A stretch of DNA of 60,749 nucleotides from CAYNFH01 sp964396385 (GTDB taxonomy: Bacteria > Armatimonadota > Chthonomonadetes > Chthonomonadales > CAJBBX01): assembly GCA_964396385.1 (NCBI GenBank), contig CAYNFH010000008.1, forward strand, positions 1-60,749. The letters run 5' to 3'. The notes beneath the pieces are model-generated. The model was given only the letters and a program-made list of their open reading frames with translations, did not search any database and was not told the DNA's origin. The position numbers and the translations under genes were made by a program. How positions within the stretch are numbered: the first letter of the stretch is position 1; every line of letters begins with the position of its first letter. Shown piece after piece: positions 40,572 through 49,586 of this stretch.

Positions 40572-43500
40572 GAGGAAAGTCGGCTGCCGCCTCCGGCTCG
40601 CACGGCTCGCCGCCTGTGACCCCCCAATCAGACGTCGAGCGGATCGTACAGGCCGTCCTCGCGCGGGGTGGATGCATACTGGAGCCGCGCGTCGAAGCCT
40701 GGAACCAGCGCCGTGCGTGGATCAGCCGCACCCTGCCGCCACGAGACGATCAATCAGACCGTGTGTTAAGCTCAGCCTTGGACCCGCTCGCGACCTTTCG
40801 CCCACACTATTCCGATCAGATTGTAGTCCGAGCGGAGCCAAGTCTCGGCGAGGAGCCTACGAATGATCAAGCTCCACCTACAATGCAATGTCAGGCTAAC
40901 GAATATGTGCCGGGTTATGAGCTCCTCATCGCTACGCCGTTGCTACTTTCCGATGGCTGGCGGCTGGGATTAGCGCAACTTCTGAGGGAGCTCAAGCCAG
41001 GGAGCTCGGTTCTTCTCCAATGGTTTGCAGGCGACGGAATACTACTCGACGGGAGAATCGGAGACTGGAAGCGCTGGAACGGGGAGACTCACGGGCAACG
41101 GACTAACTGGCTCTGCCGGACGCTGGCCCGTGTGCTGCCCAAAGTTGAGGACGAATTCAACCGTCCCTGGAGGCCCGAGCTTTGCCTCTCGCGGCACCAT
41201 CCTGTCAACGAAATCCTCCTTTCAATAGCTGGGCTCGTACTTCCAGATGTCCCAACGCCCGATGTAAGTTGGGGGGAAGAGGCTGTGTATCTTCGCCCTG
41301 AGGCGCGCTTTGCGGACTTAATGGAACTACCATGTGTTTCAAGGTACCTGTCACCAGAGGAGCACTCACAGCTTCGCCAGATCCTGCAGGGCTGCTTACA
41401 GAGGCCAAAAGAGGGTGATCGCGACATCCACCTGCGCGTAGGCTGGCTCTTGGTTACGCAACGGGACCCGCGACCGGGCGCAATCAACCGGGCCGTCCGA
41501 GAGAGCTTCATTGGGAGACATCGCGACCTTCAGGACGCTGAAGCCTACCTTCTGCCAGAATTCAATAGAGTCCCTGCTCCACCCGGCCAAGAGCGTATAG
41601 ACCTACAAGTGCTCCGAAGTCTCCGAGGGTTTGTCTGCAGATCCATCTATCACGACAGGTTTGACCCAGACCACCATCACTTTTTCCTTGCTAGCCTGTG
41701 GGAGCCGACCGAGCATTACAGGTCCGGAAGCTTTGCCAAGGCAACAGGACTGGTCTTCCGGACAGGAAACGCCGCCAGTGGCGCCGCAACAGAAGAAGCC
41801 CTGCGGCAGCTCGCATACCTTGCATGCACCGCATTCAACGCCGAGGTGTACGGGCGGACCAACAGGACTGGCTCAGCAACCAGTGCCGGTCCGACTAAGC
41901 ACACAGAGCACCAGCGGGCGACCCTCCAGACGTTTGCGCAGACGCTATTCGCCACCGGCAGGCCAATCATACGGGTAACCATCAGCCCTGACTCTAACTG
42001 GCGTTTCAACCACGCGGGCGACCTCCAGCTAGACCGCGAGTGTCGGTCAGAATCTGCAGACGAAAGTGCTCTCATACCCGAGGAGATCCAGATAACAGTC
42101 CCGTTCTACGAAGCTCTCGAATCAGACTGGCTCCAACTCAAGGATCAGTATCTCACCGGCCCAAACGGCATTCTGGCAGAGCAGTTTCTCGTCACAGGCA
42201 CTGGACAATCCAAGACCCTGAGGGAATGGCTGGAGGATCAGATCTGGCCAATATATCCAGGTAGGATGTATTCACTTCCCTGGAACGTCTACCGAGTTCG
42301 GGCCAGTGAAGAGGACACTGGATTTTCTTCCACTGATATAGCTTACTCCTCCAAGAATTGTCCTGACCGCATGTGTCGGGGTGAGCCGGCTGGAATTGTC
42401 ACCACCGCCCTGACCGCACACCTGATAAGAGATTATCGGCAAGGCAAACTCCTTCCTCTGACGAGTGAGTTTGCCAAGACGAAGGATGACTTCGAGGCTT
42501 ATCGAGACGCGTTGCGGGAGCTGCTCCGAGACCTTTGCTTCAGCAAGGCTAAGCAGGGCAGCGTTCTGAGGCATGCGCGCGCCTTCTACCACACGTTCGC
42601 CATGCTTCCGTTGACATTCCCCGCAGGAAGGCACAGCTTTCAATGGGAACTCGAACAGTTCCCGGTCGGTGCTCATACGATCAGAGAAGAACTAACCGGT
42701 GGCATGTGGTCTGAGTACTTGGTGCCCGCAGGCACGTGCCTATTGATCCGCCGCCGGAATCCAAAGCTCCCTCCGAATCCCGCTGACGAAGGCCAAGCGG
42801 ACCTGAGTTCCCGCCTGGCCAATGTTCGGTCGACCCAGCTTACGCGACGCGTACCGACGATTTTGCTCCCACAGTTCTCCCTGATGGTACTCAACCGCCT
42901 AAGAGCGGAATCCACTCAGCGAGCGCGGCTTGAAGAGGTGTCCGCACTAACAAAGGCAACAGCTCACGCGCTGAAGGTACCGATGGACAGAGCGCGAAGA
43001 CTCGCGGGGGAAGATAGCGAGATTGCTCAACTCTTACTACGGCACATGGGTCTCGTGGAGCTAAGCAACTTTCTCCAAGATCAGAGTAAGAGGAGGCGAA
43101 GGTTCGGCTTCCGTGCGTTTGACCCCGTGCGTGATGTGGCACCCAATCTCGCCCGCATAAATAGCGATGTTCTACTTACACTCGCACGTGATGCTGCGGC
43201 GTTCCTCCGTATGCCGGATCCCCTTTCATGGCCGGGAGGCCCTCAAGCCTGGCTTATCTGTGAGGGTGACTGGACACTAATTTCCCTCCCTGGCGGCACC
43301 ACGTACGAGTGGCAGGAGACAGAGGGAGGTGCGTTAATCGGCTTGTTGGAGGAACTTCTTGTCAACTCGCTCCGGCATGACGCACACGGGGTCTTTCGGA
43401 TTACAGTGGAGGCCCGGGATAACCAGTTACGTGTAGTTGCCACGAACTCGCCCAAGACCGCATACCCGGATGAGGAGTCGTTCCGTCGGGACGTAATCGA

Positions 43501-43663
43501 TCCGAATCCCGAGGGTGTTGTCGGAATGAGGGTGGTTCTAGGAGTCCCACCCGCGATGCAATGGGGTAGAGCAATAGTTGCGAGAACCGTGCCGGAGGAC
43601 TCTGCGCGCGGCACCGGACTACAGCACATGGGCTTTTCTGCTCCGATTTCCGGTCACATGTGA
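40568..43663 (+). CDS. Very large soluble histidine kinase of unknown class
   Basis: The protein has 1031 residues with no membrane segment or signal. About 780 N-terminal residues form no domain I recognise (for example LLIATPLLLSDGWRLGLAQL, GFVCRSIYHDRFDPDHHHFF). Then comes an H-box-like SALTKATAHALKVPMDRARR (about residues 790-805) and a HATPase at about 890-1015, with N-box GLLEELLVNSLRHDAHG, strand RITVEARDNQLRVVATNSPK and a weak G-box NPEGVVGMRVVLGVPP. It may act on the receiver proteins that follow. ATG overlaps the DUF2148 stop by 4 bases. Kinase activity is likely but not certain because the G-boxes are degenerate. Confidence 0.6.
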   Translation: MRGKSAAASGSHGSPPVTPQSDVERIVQAVLARGGCILEPRVEAWNQRRAWISRTLPPRDDQSDRVLSSALDPLATFRPHYSDQIVVRAEPSLGEEPTNDQAPPTMQCQANEYVPGYELLIATPLLLSDGWRLGLAQLLRELKPGSSVLLQWFAGDGILLDGRIGDWKRWNGETHGQRTNWLCRTLARVLPKVEDEFNRPWRPELCLSRHHPVNEILLSIAGLVLPDVPTPDVSWGEEAVYLRPEARFADLMELPCVSRYLSPEEHSQLRQILQGCLQRPKEGDRDIHLRVGWLLVTQRDPRPGAINRAVRESFIGRHRDLQDAEAYLLPEFNRVPAPPGQERIDLQVLRSLRGFVCRSIYHDRFDPDHHHFFLASLWEPTEHYRSGSFAKATGLVFRTGNAASGAATEEALRQLAYLACTAFNAEVYGRTNRTGSATSAGPTKHTEHQRATLQTFAQTLFATGRPIIRVTISPDSNWRFNHAGDLQLDRECRSESADESALIPEEIQITVPFYEALESDWLQLKDQYLTGPNGILAEQFLVTGTGQSKTLREWLEDQIWPIYPGRMYSLPWNVYRVRASEEDTGFSSTDIAYSSKNCPDRMCRGEPAGIVTTALTAHLIRDYRQGKLLPLTSEFAKTKDDFEAYRDALRELLRDLCFSKAKQGSVLRHARAFYHTFAMLPLTFPAGRHSFQWELEQFPVGAHTIREELTGGMWSEYLVPAGTCLLIRRRNPKLPPNPADEGQADLSSRLANVRSTQLTRRVPTILLPQFSLMVLNRLRAESTQRARLEEVSALTKATAHALKVPMDRARRLAGEDSEIAQLLLRHMGLVELSNFLQDQSKRRRRFGFRAFDPVRDVAPNLARINSDVLLTLARDAAAFLRMPDPLSWPGGPQAWLICEGDWTLISLPGGTTYEWQETEGGALIGLLEELLVNSLRHDAHGVFRITVEARDNQLRVVATNSPKTAYPDEESFRRDVIDPNPEGVVGMRVVLGVPPAMQWGRAIVARTVPEDSARGTGLQHMGFSAPISGHM

Positions 43664-43676
43664 GGGGGTAGGTCAG

Positions 43677-46526
43677 ATGATGCATCTCATATGGGTCGAA
43701 GATTCTCCGCTCGACATCCGCGATGCATTGGGTGACATCGCCCGCGCCCATGAGGAGGTGTTCCCTGGCACCGTACTCCACCTGGGCGTCAGCGCCATTC
43801 TGGTGCCGCAACTCACGCCTCTTGACCTCCAGCAAGCCGCAGAGCTAGACTCCTACGGCGAACCCAATCTTAAGGTTGCGTGGTTTAATCAGGTCGTCAC
43901 CGAGCAGGACGGTGTCCACGTCACTCCAGAGGAAGTGGCCAGCCGCATCGAAGCGGCGGATGCCGAGCACCCCGCACACTGCATAATCCTAGATCTCAAC
44001 ATGAGCAGGGTGGCAATTTCGGCTGGCGACGTGGAGTGGACAAAGGAGACCGGCCTTACTTGGTATCCTGGATACCCTCTGACGAAGCAGTTGGCCCTTA
44101 CTTTGCCCAACGTTCCCATTATTTGGCTCAGCCGCAACGCTGGGGTTGACGAGAGACTTTGCGAGAGGCTACTTTGGATCGATAACAGGGCGGGTAACAA
44201 GGTGATAGGGTTTCCAACGACCCGGGTCATTCCCAAAGAGTCTGGAAGGCAGTTGTGGTCAGCCATTCTCTCTGCGACAGGCCAGGAACTCGATTCCGAC
44301 GCTACGCGCGCATTACGAGACCGGTTGCCGTGGGAGGTGCCAGCCCAGGATCTTGAATTGCTTCGGCTGATTCTCGCGGACACCACCGACACCTGCAATA
44401 TCGGCCACACCTTTCAAGACATCGGAAGTCCAGCTGAGTGGGAGAGGATGCAGCGCGATATGGCTGGGGTCCCACTCCGCGTGCGAACTGGTAGCGCGGC
44501 GCCATGCACCTTTGGTATGTGGTCCAGAGCTAGTATGAAGCTGAACGTGTCGTTTCCGCCTTGGTCTGACGCGCGCTCGGATCGAAAGGCATCTGGCTAT
44601 ACTCTGCAAGAGTGGCTCGACTCTGACCTTTGGGGCCTGCGGGTATCTGCACTGGAGGAGGTCGTCCGGCGAGCGTGGCAGAAGATCGATCCTAAAACGA
44701 GGCAGGACCGCTTTCCGGAACTGTCCGATCGCTGCACAGGCAAGAACCGAGAGAGACTCATAGCGCCTATAGCTCGGAGTGCACTGGTTTCGGCTCTGCG
44801 GAATACACTGCGTAACGCGGCTTCCCCCACTGAGGACCCCACCCAGCAATACCCCGTTCGGGTACTGACCTCGTCCTATTCACTGGTCGACGGAAGCTCA
44901 GTCGTACTTTTGGCCGTTGCAAATCGGGTGCTGGACGCCGATGCAGCGCTGGAGGGCATTCACCGGAAGTGCGAGAGCGGCGCGACGGGCCTCAGGGACG
45001 TATTTTGGTCTATTACGCGAGCATCGCGGCTAACGGACCGATGCCAGCATCTGGAGTACAGGCTTGCGGCGTGGAACGGAACGGAATTCACGCTCAACAG
45101 CGCAGATGTTGTACGGTACGCCGTTGCACCACCGAGAGCTAATGGCGGCCGTATCCTGGAACCATACCTGTCCTTTAGCCGGTGCCCAGGAATGTTCGAC
45201 GACTTGAGAGATTGGCTAGGACCTCAGCCCCAGATAGTGGCATTGTACCTGCTTCCTCTTCATGGCGGTTTAGAGGGTACTGCCGACAAGGATGTCGCAC
45301 TGGCTTTGAAGGGCGAGGATGATGCCGCGCCGATCTCCGTTGCGTGCTGGGTAATCGACGATACTGATCCGCGACCGTCGTGCCAGGCTATAGAGAAGGC
45401 TCTCACCGCTGCCTTTGGCTCACAGGCAAGTGTCGTTCCGTACACATTCAACCTCGACAGGAGAGAAGAACTGCTGCGCAGCATTCTCGAGGCGCAGCCG
45501 GATGTAGTCCTAGTGGACTGCAACCTGCAGAAGGAAAACGGCGGGATAGACTTCGTCCAAGCACTTCGATGTAGATACGGCTACACAGGGTTCACCTGGT
45601 TGTGGAGCTCTCATGAGAGTGAGATTCTCGAGTCAATTGTATCGAAACATGCCCCACGGCTATTCCAGGGTCCGGGCGCGGGGACAATGAACAACAGACG
45701 GTGCAACGCGGGTAGGCTTGCTGATTCCCTTAAGATGGATTGGCAGCTACTCGGCAATAGCTTCAGAGTACAAGACATTCAGCAGCGTTGCACGCCGTCG
45801 CTCGCCGCAGTCGGGTTGGAGCTTGCGGGCCGCATTCAAGCGTACCTGTGGACCTCTAGCGTTGATGCCAGCCGAACAGACCTCTTACACGACATCGGTG
45901 CCGCATTAGGGGTTGACGATGAGGATCCAAGCTTCTGGAATAGTTGGACCGCCGTGTTCCGGGAAGCAGCGAAGCCGACCGGGGCCACGATGGAGGTGCG
46001 AACGCTGAACGCCGAAACCACGCGGACTCTAGCGAAGCTCGTTATCAGCCCCGATTCGATAGATGCGACTCAACTCGCCCATGCGTGCTCCGTCATTCTG
46101 CGAATCGCCAGCATCATGGGCAGTTTGGACGACGATCTCGCTCCTGCTTTACGGCTGCGTCCGTGGCTCAGCGGTGCTGAGAGTTCGCGGATGGACGGGG
46201 TAAGAGGGGCCCTCCTCAACGAGCTAGGTGGCGTGGAGATTCAACGCCGGGCCCGTGAGGATACCTGGTGGCGCGCTTTGAGACAGGAGGTCTCATCGAT
46301 ACGCCAGCAGTTTCAACGGCCTACATCGGGAGCATCCGAACCTCCAGTGCCCTCTGATGAGGTCGACTCGATCATACGGTTCGCGGATGACATGGAGGTC
46401 TTCGCGGGTAAGGAGGCGGTGAGTTCGGAGGAATCTCTCCGCTTGAAGGAATCGTTTCGAAGGATGATTGAAGCACTCAGGGCCATCTGTGAAGATAGGA
46501 ATGGCGGGTCCAAACGTGCAAGCTAG
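43677..46526 (+). CDS. REC - HATPase-like - REC signalling protein
   Basis: The protein has 949 residues. The N-terminal receiver (1-160) starts MHLIWVEDSPLDIRDALGDI and has Asp in CIILDLNMSRVAI. A middle region (about 340-500) looks like a HATPase: IARSALVSALRNTLRNAASP, VVLLAVANRVLDADAALEGI and SGATGLRDVFWSITRA. A second receiver (about 555-700) has ACWVIDDTDPRPSCQAIEKA and Asp in DVVLVDCNLQKENGGIDFVQ. The C-terminal 250 residues are helical (LAHACSVILRIASIMGSLDD). ATG 43677 follows the kinase stop by 13 bases with GAGGGGG upstream. The order REC-HATPase-REC in one soluble chain is unusual. The atypical receivers may be regulatory rather than phosphorylated. Confidence 0.55.
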   Translation: MMHLIWVEDSPLDIRDALGDIARAHEEVFPGTVLHLGVSAILVPQLTPLDLQQAAELDSYGEPNLKVAWFNQVVTEQDGVHVTPEEVASRIEAADAEHPAHCIILDLNMSRVAISAGDVEWTKETGLTWYPGYPLTKQLALTLPNVPIIWLSRNAGVDERLCERLLWIDNRAGNKVIGFPTTRVIPKESGRQLWSAILSATGQELDSDATRALRDRLPWEVPAQDLELLRLILADTTDTCNIGHTFQDIGSPAEWERMQRDMAGVPLRVRTGSAAPCTFGMWSRASMKLNVSFPPWSDARSDRKASGYTLQEWLDSDLWGLRVSALEEVVRRAWQKIDPKTRQDRFPELSDRCTGKNRERLIAPIARSALVSALRNTLRNAASPTEDPTQQYPVRVLTSSYSLVDGSSVVLLAVANRVLDADAALEGIHRKCESGATGLRDVFWSITRASRLTDRCQHLEYRLAAWNGTEFTLNSADVVRYAVAPPRANGGRILEPYLSFSRCPGMFDDLRDWLGPQPQIVALYLLPLHGGLEGTADKDVALALKGEDDAAPISVACWVIDDTDPRPSCQAIEKALTAAFGSQASVVPYTFNLDRREELLRSILEAQPDVVLVDCNLQKENGGIDFVQALRCRYGYTGFTWLWSSHESEILESIVSKHAPRLFQGPGAGTMNNRRCNAGRLADSLKMDWQLLGNSFRVQDIQQRCTPSLAAVGLELAGRIQAYLWTSSVDASRTDLLHDIGAALGVDDEDPSFWNSWTAVFREAAKPTGATMEVRTLNAETTRTLAKLVISPDSIDATQLAHACSVILRIASIMGSLDDDLAPALRLRPWLSGAESSRMDGVRGALLNELGGVEIQRRAREDTWWRALRQEVSSIRQQFQRPTSGASEPPVPSDEVDSIIRFADDMEVFAGKEAVSSEESLRLKESFRRMIEALRAICEDRNGGSKRAS

Positions 46527-49239
46527 CCCTAAAATACAGCCTAAAGGGCGGCCCGGGCCAGTCCGGCTGGCTCTGCTCGGGTTACCTTCAGCCCTAGATA
46601 GGGACCTGGAGGCTGGCATCGAGCAAAGGGCACCGGGCCGCTTCATCTTCTTCCGGGCAGGCGGGAACCTCTTTCATACCTCCGCTGACAAGCTTGTGGA
46701 CTCCACCATTGTTGCCGGTACGGAGGGCATACCCGTGGGCACCTCTCTGGAGTCGGTCGTTCGACGGCTTCGCGAGGAGCTCTATCTCTGGGGCGCGATC
46801 CATTTGTTTGTCCGGCGAATACCAGAGCATTATCGAGAGCTTACCAGGACTTGGTCTGTGTACATGCATGACCAGGATCTGTATGAGCTAAACAGGCTCA
46901 TCGAAGAGTTGGAAGAGGATCGGGGCGTTGAGGCGGAATCTAGGCGACGAATAGTCGGTGCCTCTGTTGAGGTTCTGGCGGATGAGCTTGCTTCTCTTCG
47001 TCGTGCATTAGATCCTCACCGCGCCCTTCAACCGTCCCGTGTGCGCAACGCGCTCTTAGAGCTCGTTCCTAAGTTGAGTGGAGCGGACAGTACTCTGCGC
47101 CCATTAGCCCTAGAGGCACGGCGTGCGCTCGCGAGTGCCGTAATTTCACAAGACGATATAAGTGAACTCTTGCGGTATGTGGTCACAGCGGAGGCACATG
47201 CTCGGTCCAACGATGGGCTCATTGCCCTCCGTAGTGCCTTACACGCCCTTAAGAATGCACTTTCTCTCGCTGAATGGGAGCCGGAGTCTCCGAGCCAGCT
47301 GGCCGCGGAGCTCCTTCCCAAGCTCTACAACCTGTCGGTCAGAGGGTCGGACGCTCTTCGTGATAGTGAAGCAACTGAGATTAGGGCCGCCATTACGCCT
47401 CTGTTGCCGGTACTCCGGGCAGTCAGAGACGGACAGCCCTTATCTGGAGCGCAGCGCGAGCTCACTTCATCGATTTCGGGGCTTCGTCGCCTTGCACTCG
47501 ATCCCGTACTAGAGCTTCGCGGTGATGTCGTGCCAATTCGAAGACTGCTCGTCGTAGAAGATGATCCGGACTGGCGCAAGGAGATTGTGGACTTGCTTCT
47601 GTCCTTGTCTCTCGAGTTGCCGGTCCAAGAGGCATCGAGTATAGCGGAGGCTGAGTTCCTCCTGGAGCGGTCTGCGGCGAACCTAGACATCGCAAAACAG
47701 ACAGTGGATGACCCGGCGTCGACCGATCTAGCCAAGCAGTTGGGAGTCACACCACAGCGGGCGTGTCAGTTGGCAGAGTACCGACTGCTCCATTCTGGCC
47801 CGGCTCTCGTACTGATCGACCTCGGTCTGCCGGAGAGGGCAACCGCGGAGGTGCAGCTCGACGCGGGCCTTTCACTCATCAGGAAGTATTCCAAGAGTGG
47901 CCGACATAGTAAGCCGTATCAATATCGATTTGCAGTACTGACCGCCGCCGGACACTACACGGAAGCGCTGCGGGAGGCGATGGTAGCGGGCGTATCGCCA
48001 CATACATATCTGAAGAAGGACAGTTCCTCTTGGCAGAGAGAGATTCGCCGCATCGTGAGGTTGAGCCTCCAGGAACCACCCCCACCATACCCGCACGTGG
48101 AGATATACCGTCAGATCGATACAGCAGTGTGGATCGATGGCAATCAGGTGCCAGTCGAGCGGTCCCAATGGTGCATTCTCGCCTGTTTCGCCGAAAACCG
48201 TTACTGGCAGGCGAGTCGCTTGGTTCAGCGGTTGGCCCTTCCGCCCTATCAATTGGAACTGGAGGATGAACCCGAAGACGATCTGCAGCGGCTACACCGC
48301 CATATGTCGCACCTCCGGGATGATCTTGTCATTCTTTGCAGGCAGATCTATCATAGGAACCCACCTGAACTGCTCGTGAAGGATGAACTCGGACAATGGC
48401 GATCTAACGTTCCCGTTCGCCTTCACGAGGGGTGGCCCGGTACCCGTAAGCCACAGCGAAAGCCCTCCGTGCTAGTGGTTGAGGATAATGAGGGCTGGCA
48501 GGGTGAGATCCGCGTGACACTACAGGAAGCTGGCTTCGCCGTCCAGTGTGTATCGCATGTGGCAGAGGCTACTGAAGCTCTGGCCGGGGCGCTACCGGAC
48601 CTCCTCGTCCTGGACTTAGAGTTGCCCCTCGACGCAGTCGAGCTCGAAGCCAAGGTCACAGACACAAGCCGCGCCGCGATGCTGCTGGACCAGATTCGTC
48701 GCGATGTACCCGGCCTTCCCGTAGTGGTCTTTACAGCTGTAGCCGACCGGGACACGGAGATGCTGGCCATGCTGCGACAAGGTGTACGGCTGGATGACTA
48801 CATTAGCAAGGGCGACTCGGATTGGCAGGTTCGGCTCTCGAACTCACTTCTACGATTGTGGCACGAGAGCCTGACGCATGCCCGCATACTTGGTTGGGAG
48901 CATAACCACATGCCCCATTCCATCGGGTTTGACCCTGCTAGCGGACTGCTCTGCAGTGTCGGGGGCTATCCAGTGCGGGTGAAGCCTACCACCGGGCCAG
49001 GAGTCGTGCTCAAGGAGCTCTCAGCTACACCGAACATCCCAGTAAGCAAGGAAAGGCTGAAGGAAGCTCTATGGCCGGATCCTGACCGGCTTCCACCTGA
49101 TGCGGACAATGCTCTGAAACTCACCGTCTCTCGATTGCGTAGCCAGATTGCTCAGGCAACTCACGGTGAGGTTCCGGGCGAAGAGGTCATACCGCACGGT
49201 ATGTACTGCCTGGTAGGGGTTGTTCATTGGGAAGAATAG
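46501..49239 (+). CDS. Double-receiver winged-helix response regulator
   Basis: The protein has 912 residues. About 340 N-terminal residues are mainly helical (VVRRLREELYLWGAIHLFVR, LASLRRALDPHRALQPSRVR). Receiver 1 (about 347-525) has LLVVEDDPDWRKEIVDLLLS and Asp in ALVLIDLGLPERATA. Receiver 2 (about 655-800) has SVLVVEDNEGWQGEIRVTLQ and Asp in LLVLDLELPLDAVE. The last 110 residues form an OmpR/Trans_reg_C-like winged helix: VVLKELSATPNIPVSKERLK, EALWPDP and DNALKLTVSRLRSQI. It is the probable transcription-factor output of the module. ATG 46501 lies inside the previous gene (26-base overlap), with a GAAGATAGGA site. Confidence 0.65.
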   Translation: MAGPNVQASPKIQPKGRPGPVRLALLGLPSALDRDLEAGIEQRAPGRFIFFRAGGNLFHTSADKLVDSTIVAGTEGIPVGTSLESVVRRLREELYLWGAIHLFVRRIPEHYRELTRTWSVYMHDQDLYELNRLIEELEEDRGVEAESRRRIVGASVEVLADELASLRRALDPHRALQPSRVRNALLELVPKLSGADSTLRPLALEARRALASAVISQDDISELLRYVVTAEAHARSNDGLIALRSALHALKNALSLAEWEPESPSQLAAELLPKLYNLSVRGSDALRDSEATEIRAAITPLLPVLRAVRDGQPLSGAQRELTSSISGLRRLALDPVLELRGDVVPIRRLLVVEDDPDWRKEIVDLLLSLSLELPVQEASSIAEAEFLLERSAANLDIAKQTVDDPASTDLAKQLGVTPQRACQLAEYRLLHSGPALVLIDLGLPERATAEVQLDAGLSLIRKYSKSGRHSKPYQYRFAVLTAAGHYTEALREAMVAGVSPHTYLKKDSSSWQREIRRIVRLSLQEPPPPYPHVEIYRQIDTAVWIDGNQVPVERSQWCILACFAENRYWQASRLVQRLALPPYQLELEDEPEDDLQRLHRHMSHLRDDLVILCRQIYHRNPPELLVKDELGQWRSNVPVRLHEGWPGTRKPQRKPSVLVVEDNEGWQGEIRVTLQEAGFAVQCVSHVAEATEALAGALPDLLVLDLELPLDAVELEAKVTDTSRAAMLLDQIRRDVPGLPVVVFTAVADRDTEMLAMLRQGVRLDDYISKGDSDWQVRLSNSLLRLWHESLTHARILGWEHNHMPHSIGFDPASGLLCSVGGYPVRVKPTTGPGVVLKELSATPNIPVSKERLKEALWPDPDRLPPDADNALKLTVSRLRSQIAQATHGEVPGEEVIPHGMYCLVGVVHWEE

Positions 49240-49586
49240 TGTTAGTTGCGGACGGGTGGGTCCTGCAGGCGCTTGAGACAGTGCTGTTAGGCATCCCGTA
49301 CGTTGAGGGCTCGATCCAGGAGGATGATACGCTCGTCGTATATGCTCACGCCTTGGTGGAAAGCACAAGTGATCGGACGGAGGCCGGTGGCCTCAGGACC
49401 CTGTGCACGATCCTTGGCACAAGTACTGCTCCCTGCCGGAGGATCTACGTTCTAGGCTTTCTACCTGCCCGAAGCTACGGCCCGCTCTCAGTCTACGCAA
49501 TGGCTGCAGAAGAGGAGGGAACATTCTTGCCATTGCCGTGTTCCCGCGAAGAGCTCTTGAGGATTCGAGATGAGTGCCTTCAATAG
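49227..49586 (+). CDS. Small unrecognised protein in the kinase/receiver module
   Basis: The protein has 119 residues and starts GRIVLVADGWVLQALETVLL. The alternating strands (LVVYAHALVES, RRIYVLGFLPARSYGPLSVY) and final LPLPCSREELLRIRDECLQ suggest a receiver-like alpha/beta fold without the phospho-acceptor Asp. The start is either TTG 49227 (AGGGG 8 bases upstream) or GTG 49239, which overlaps the previous stop. It overlaps the next gene by 17 bases, so it is clearly part of the unit. Confidence 0.5.
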   Translation: MGRIVLVADGWVLQALETVLLGIPYVEGSIQEDDTLVVYAHALVESTSDRTEAGGLRTLCTILGTSTAPCRRIYVLGFLPARSYGPLSVYAMAAEEEGTFLPLPCSREELLRIRDECLQ

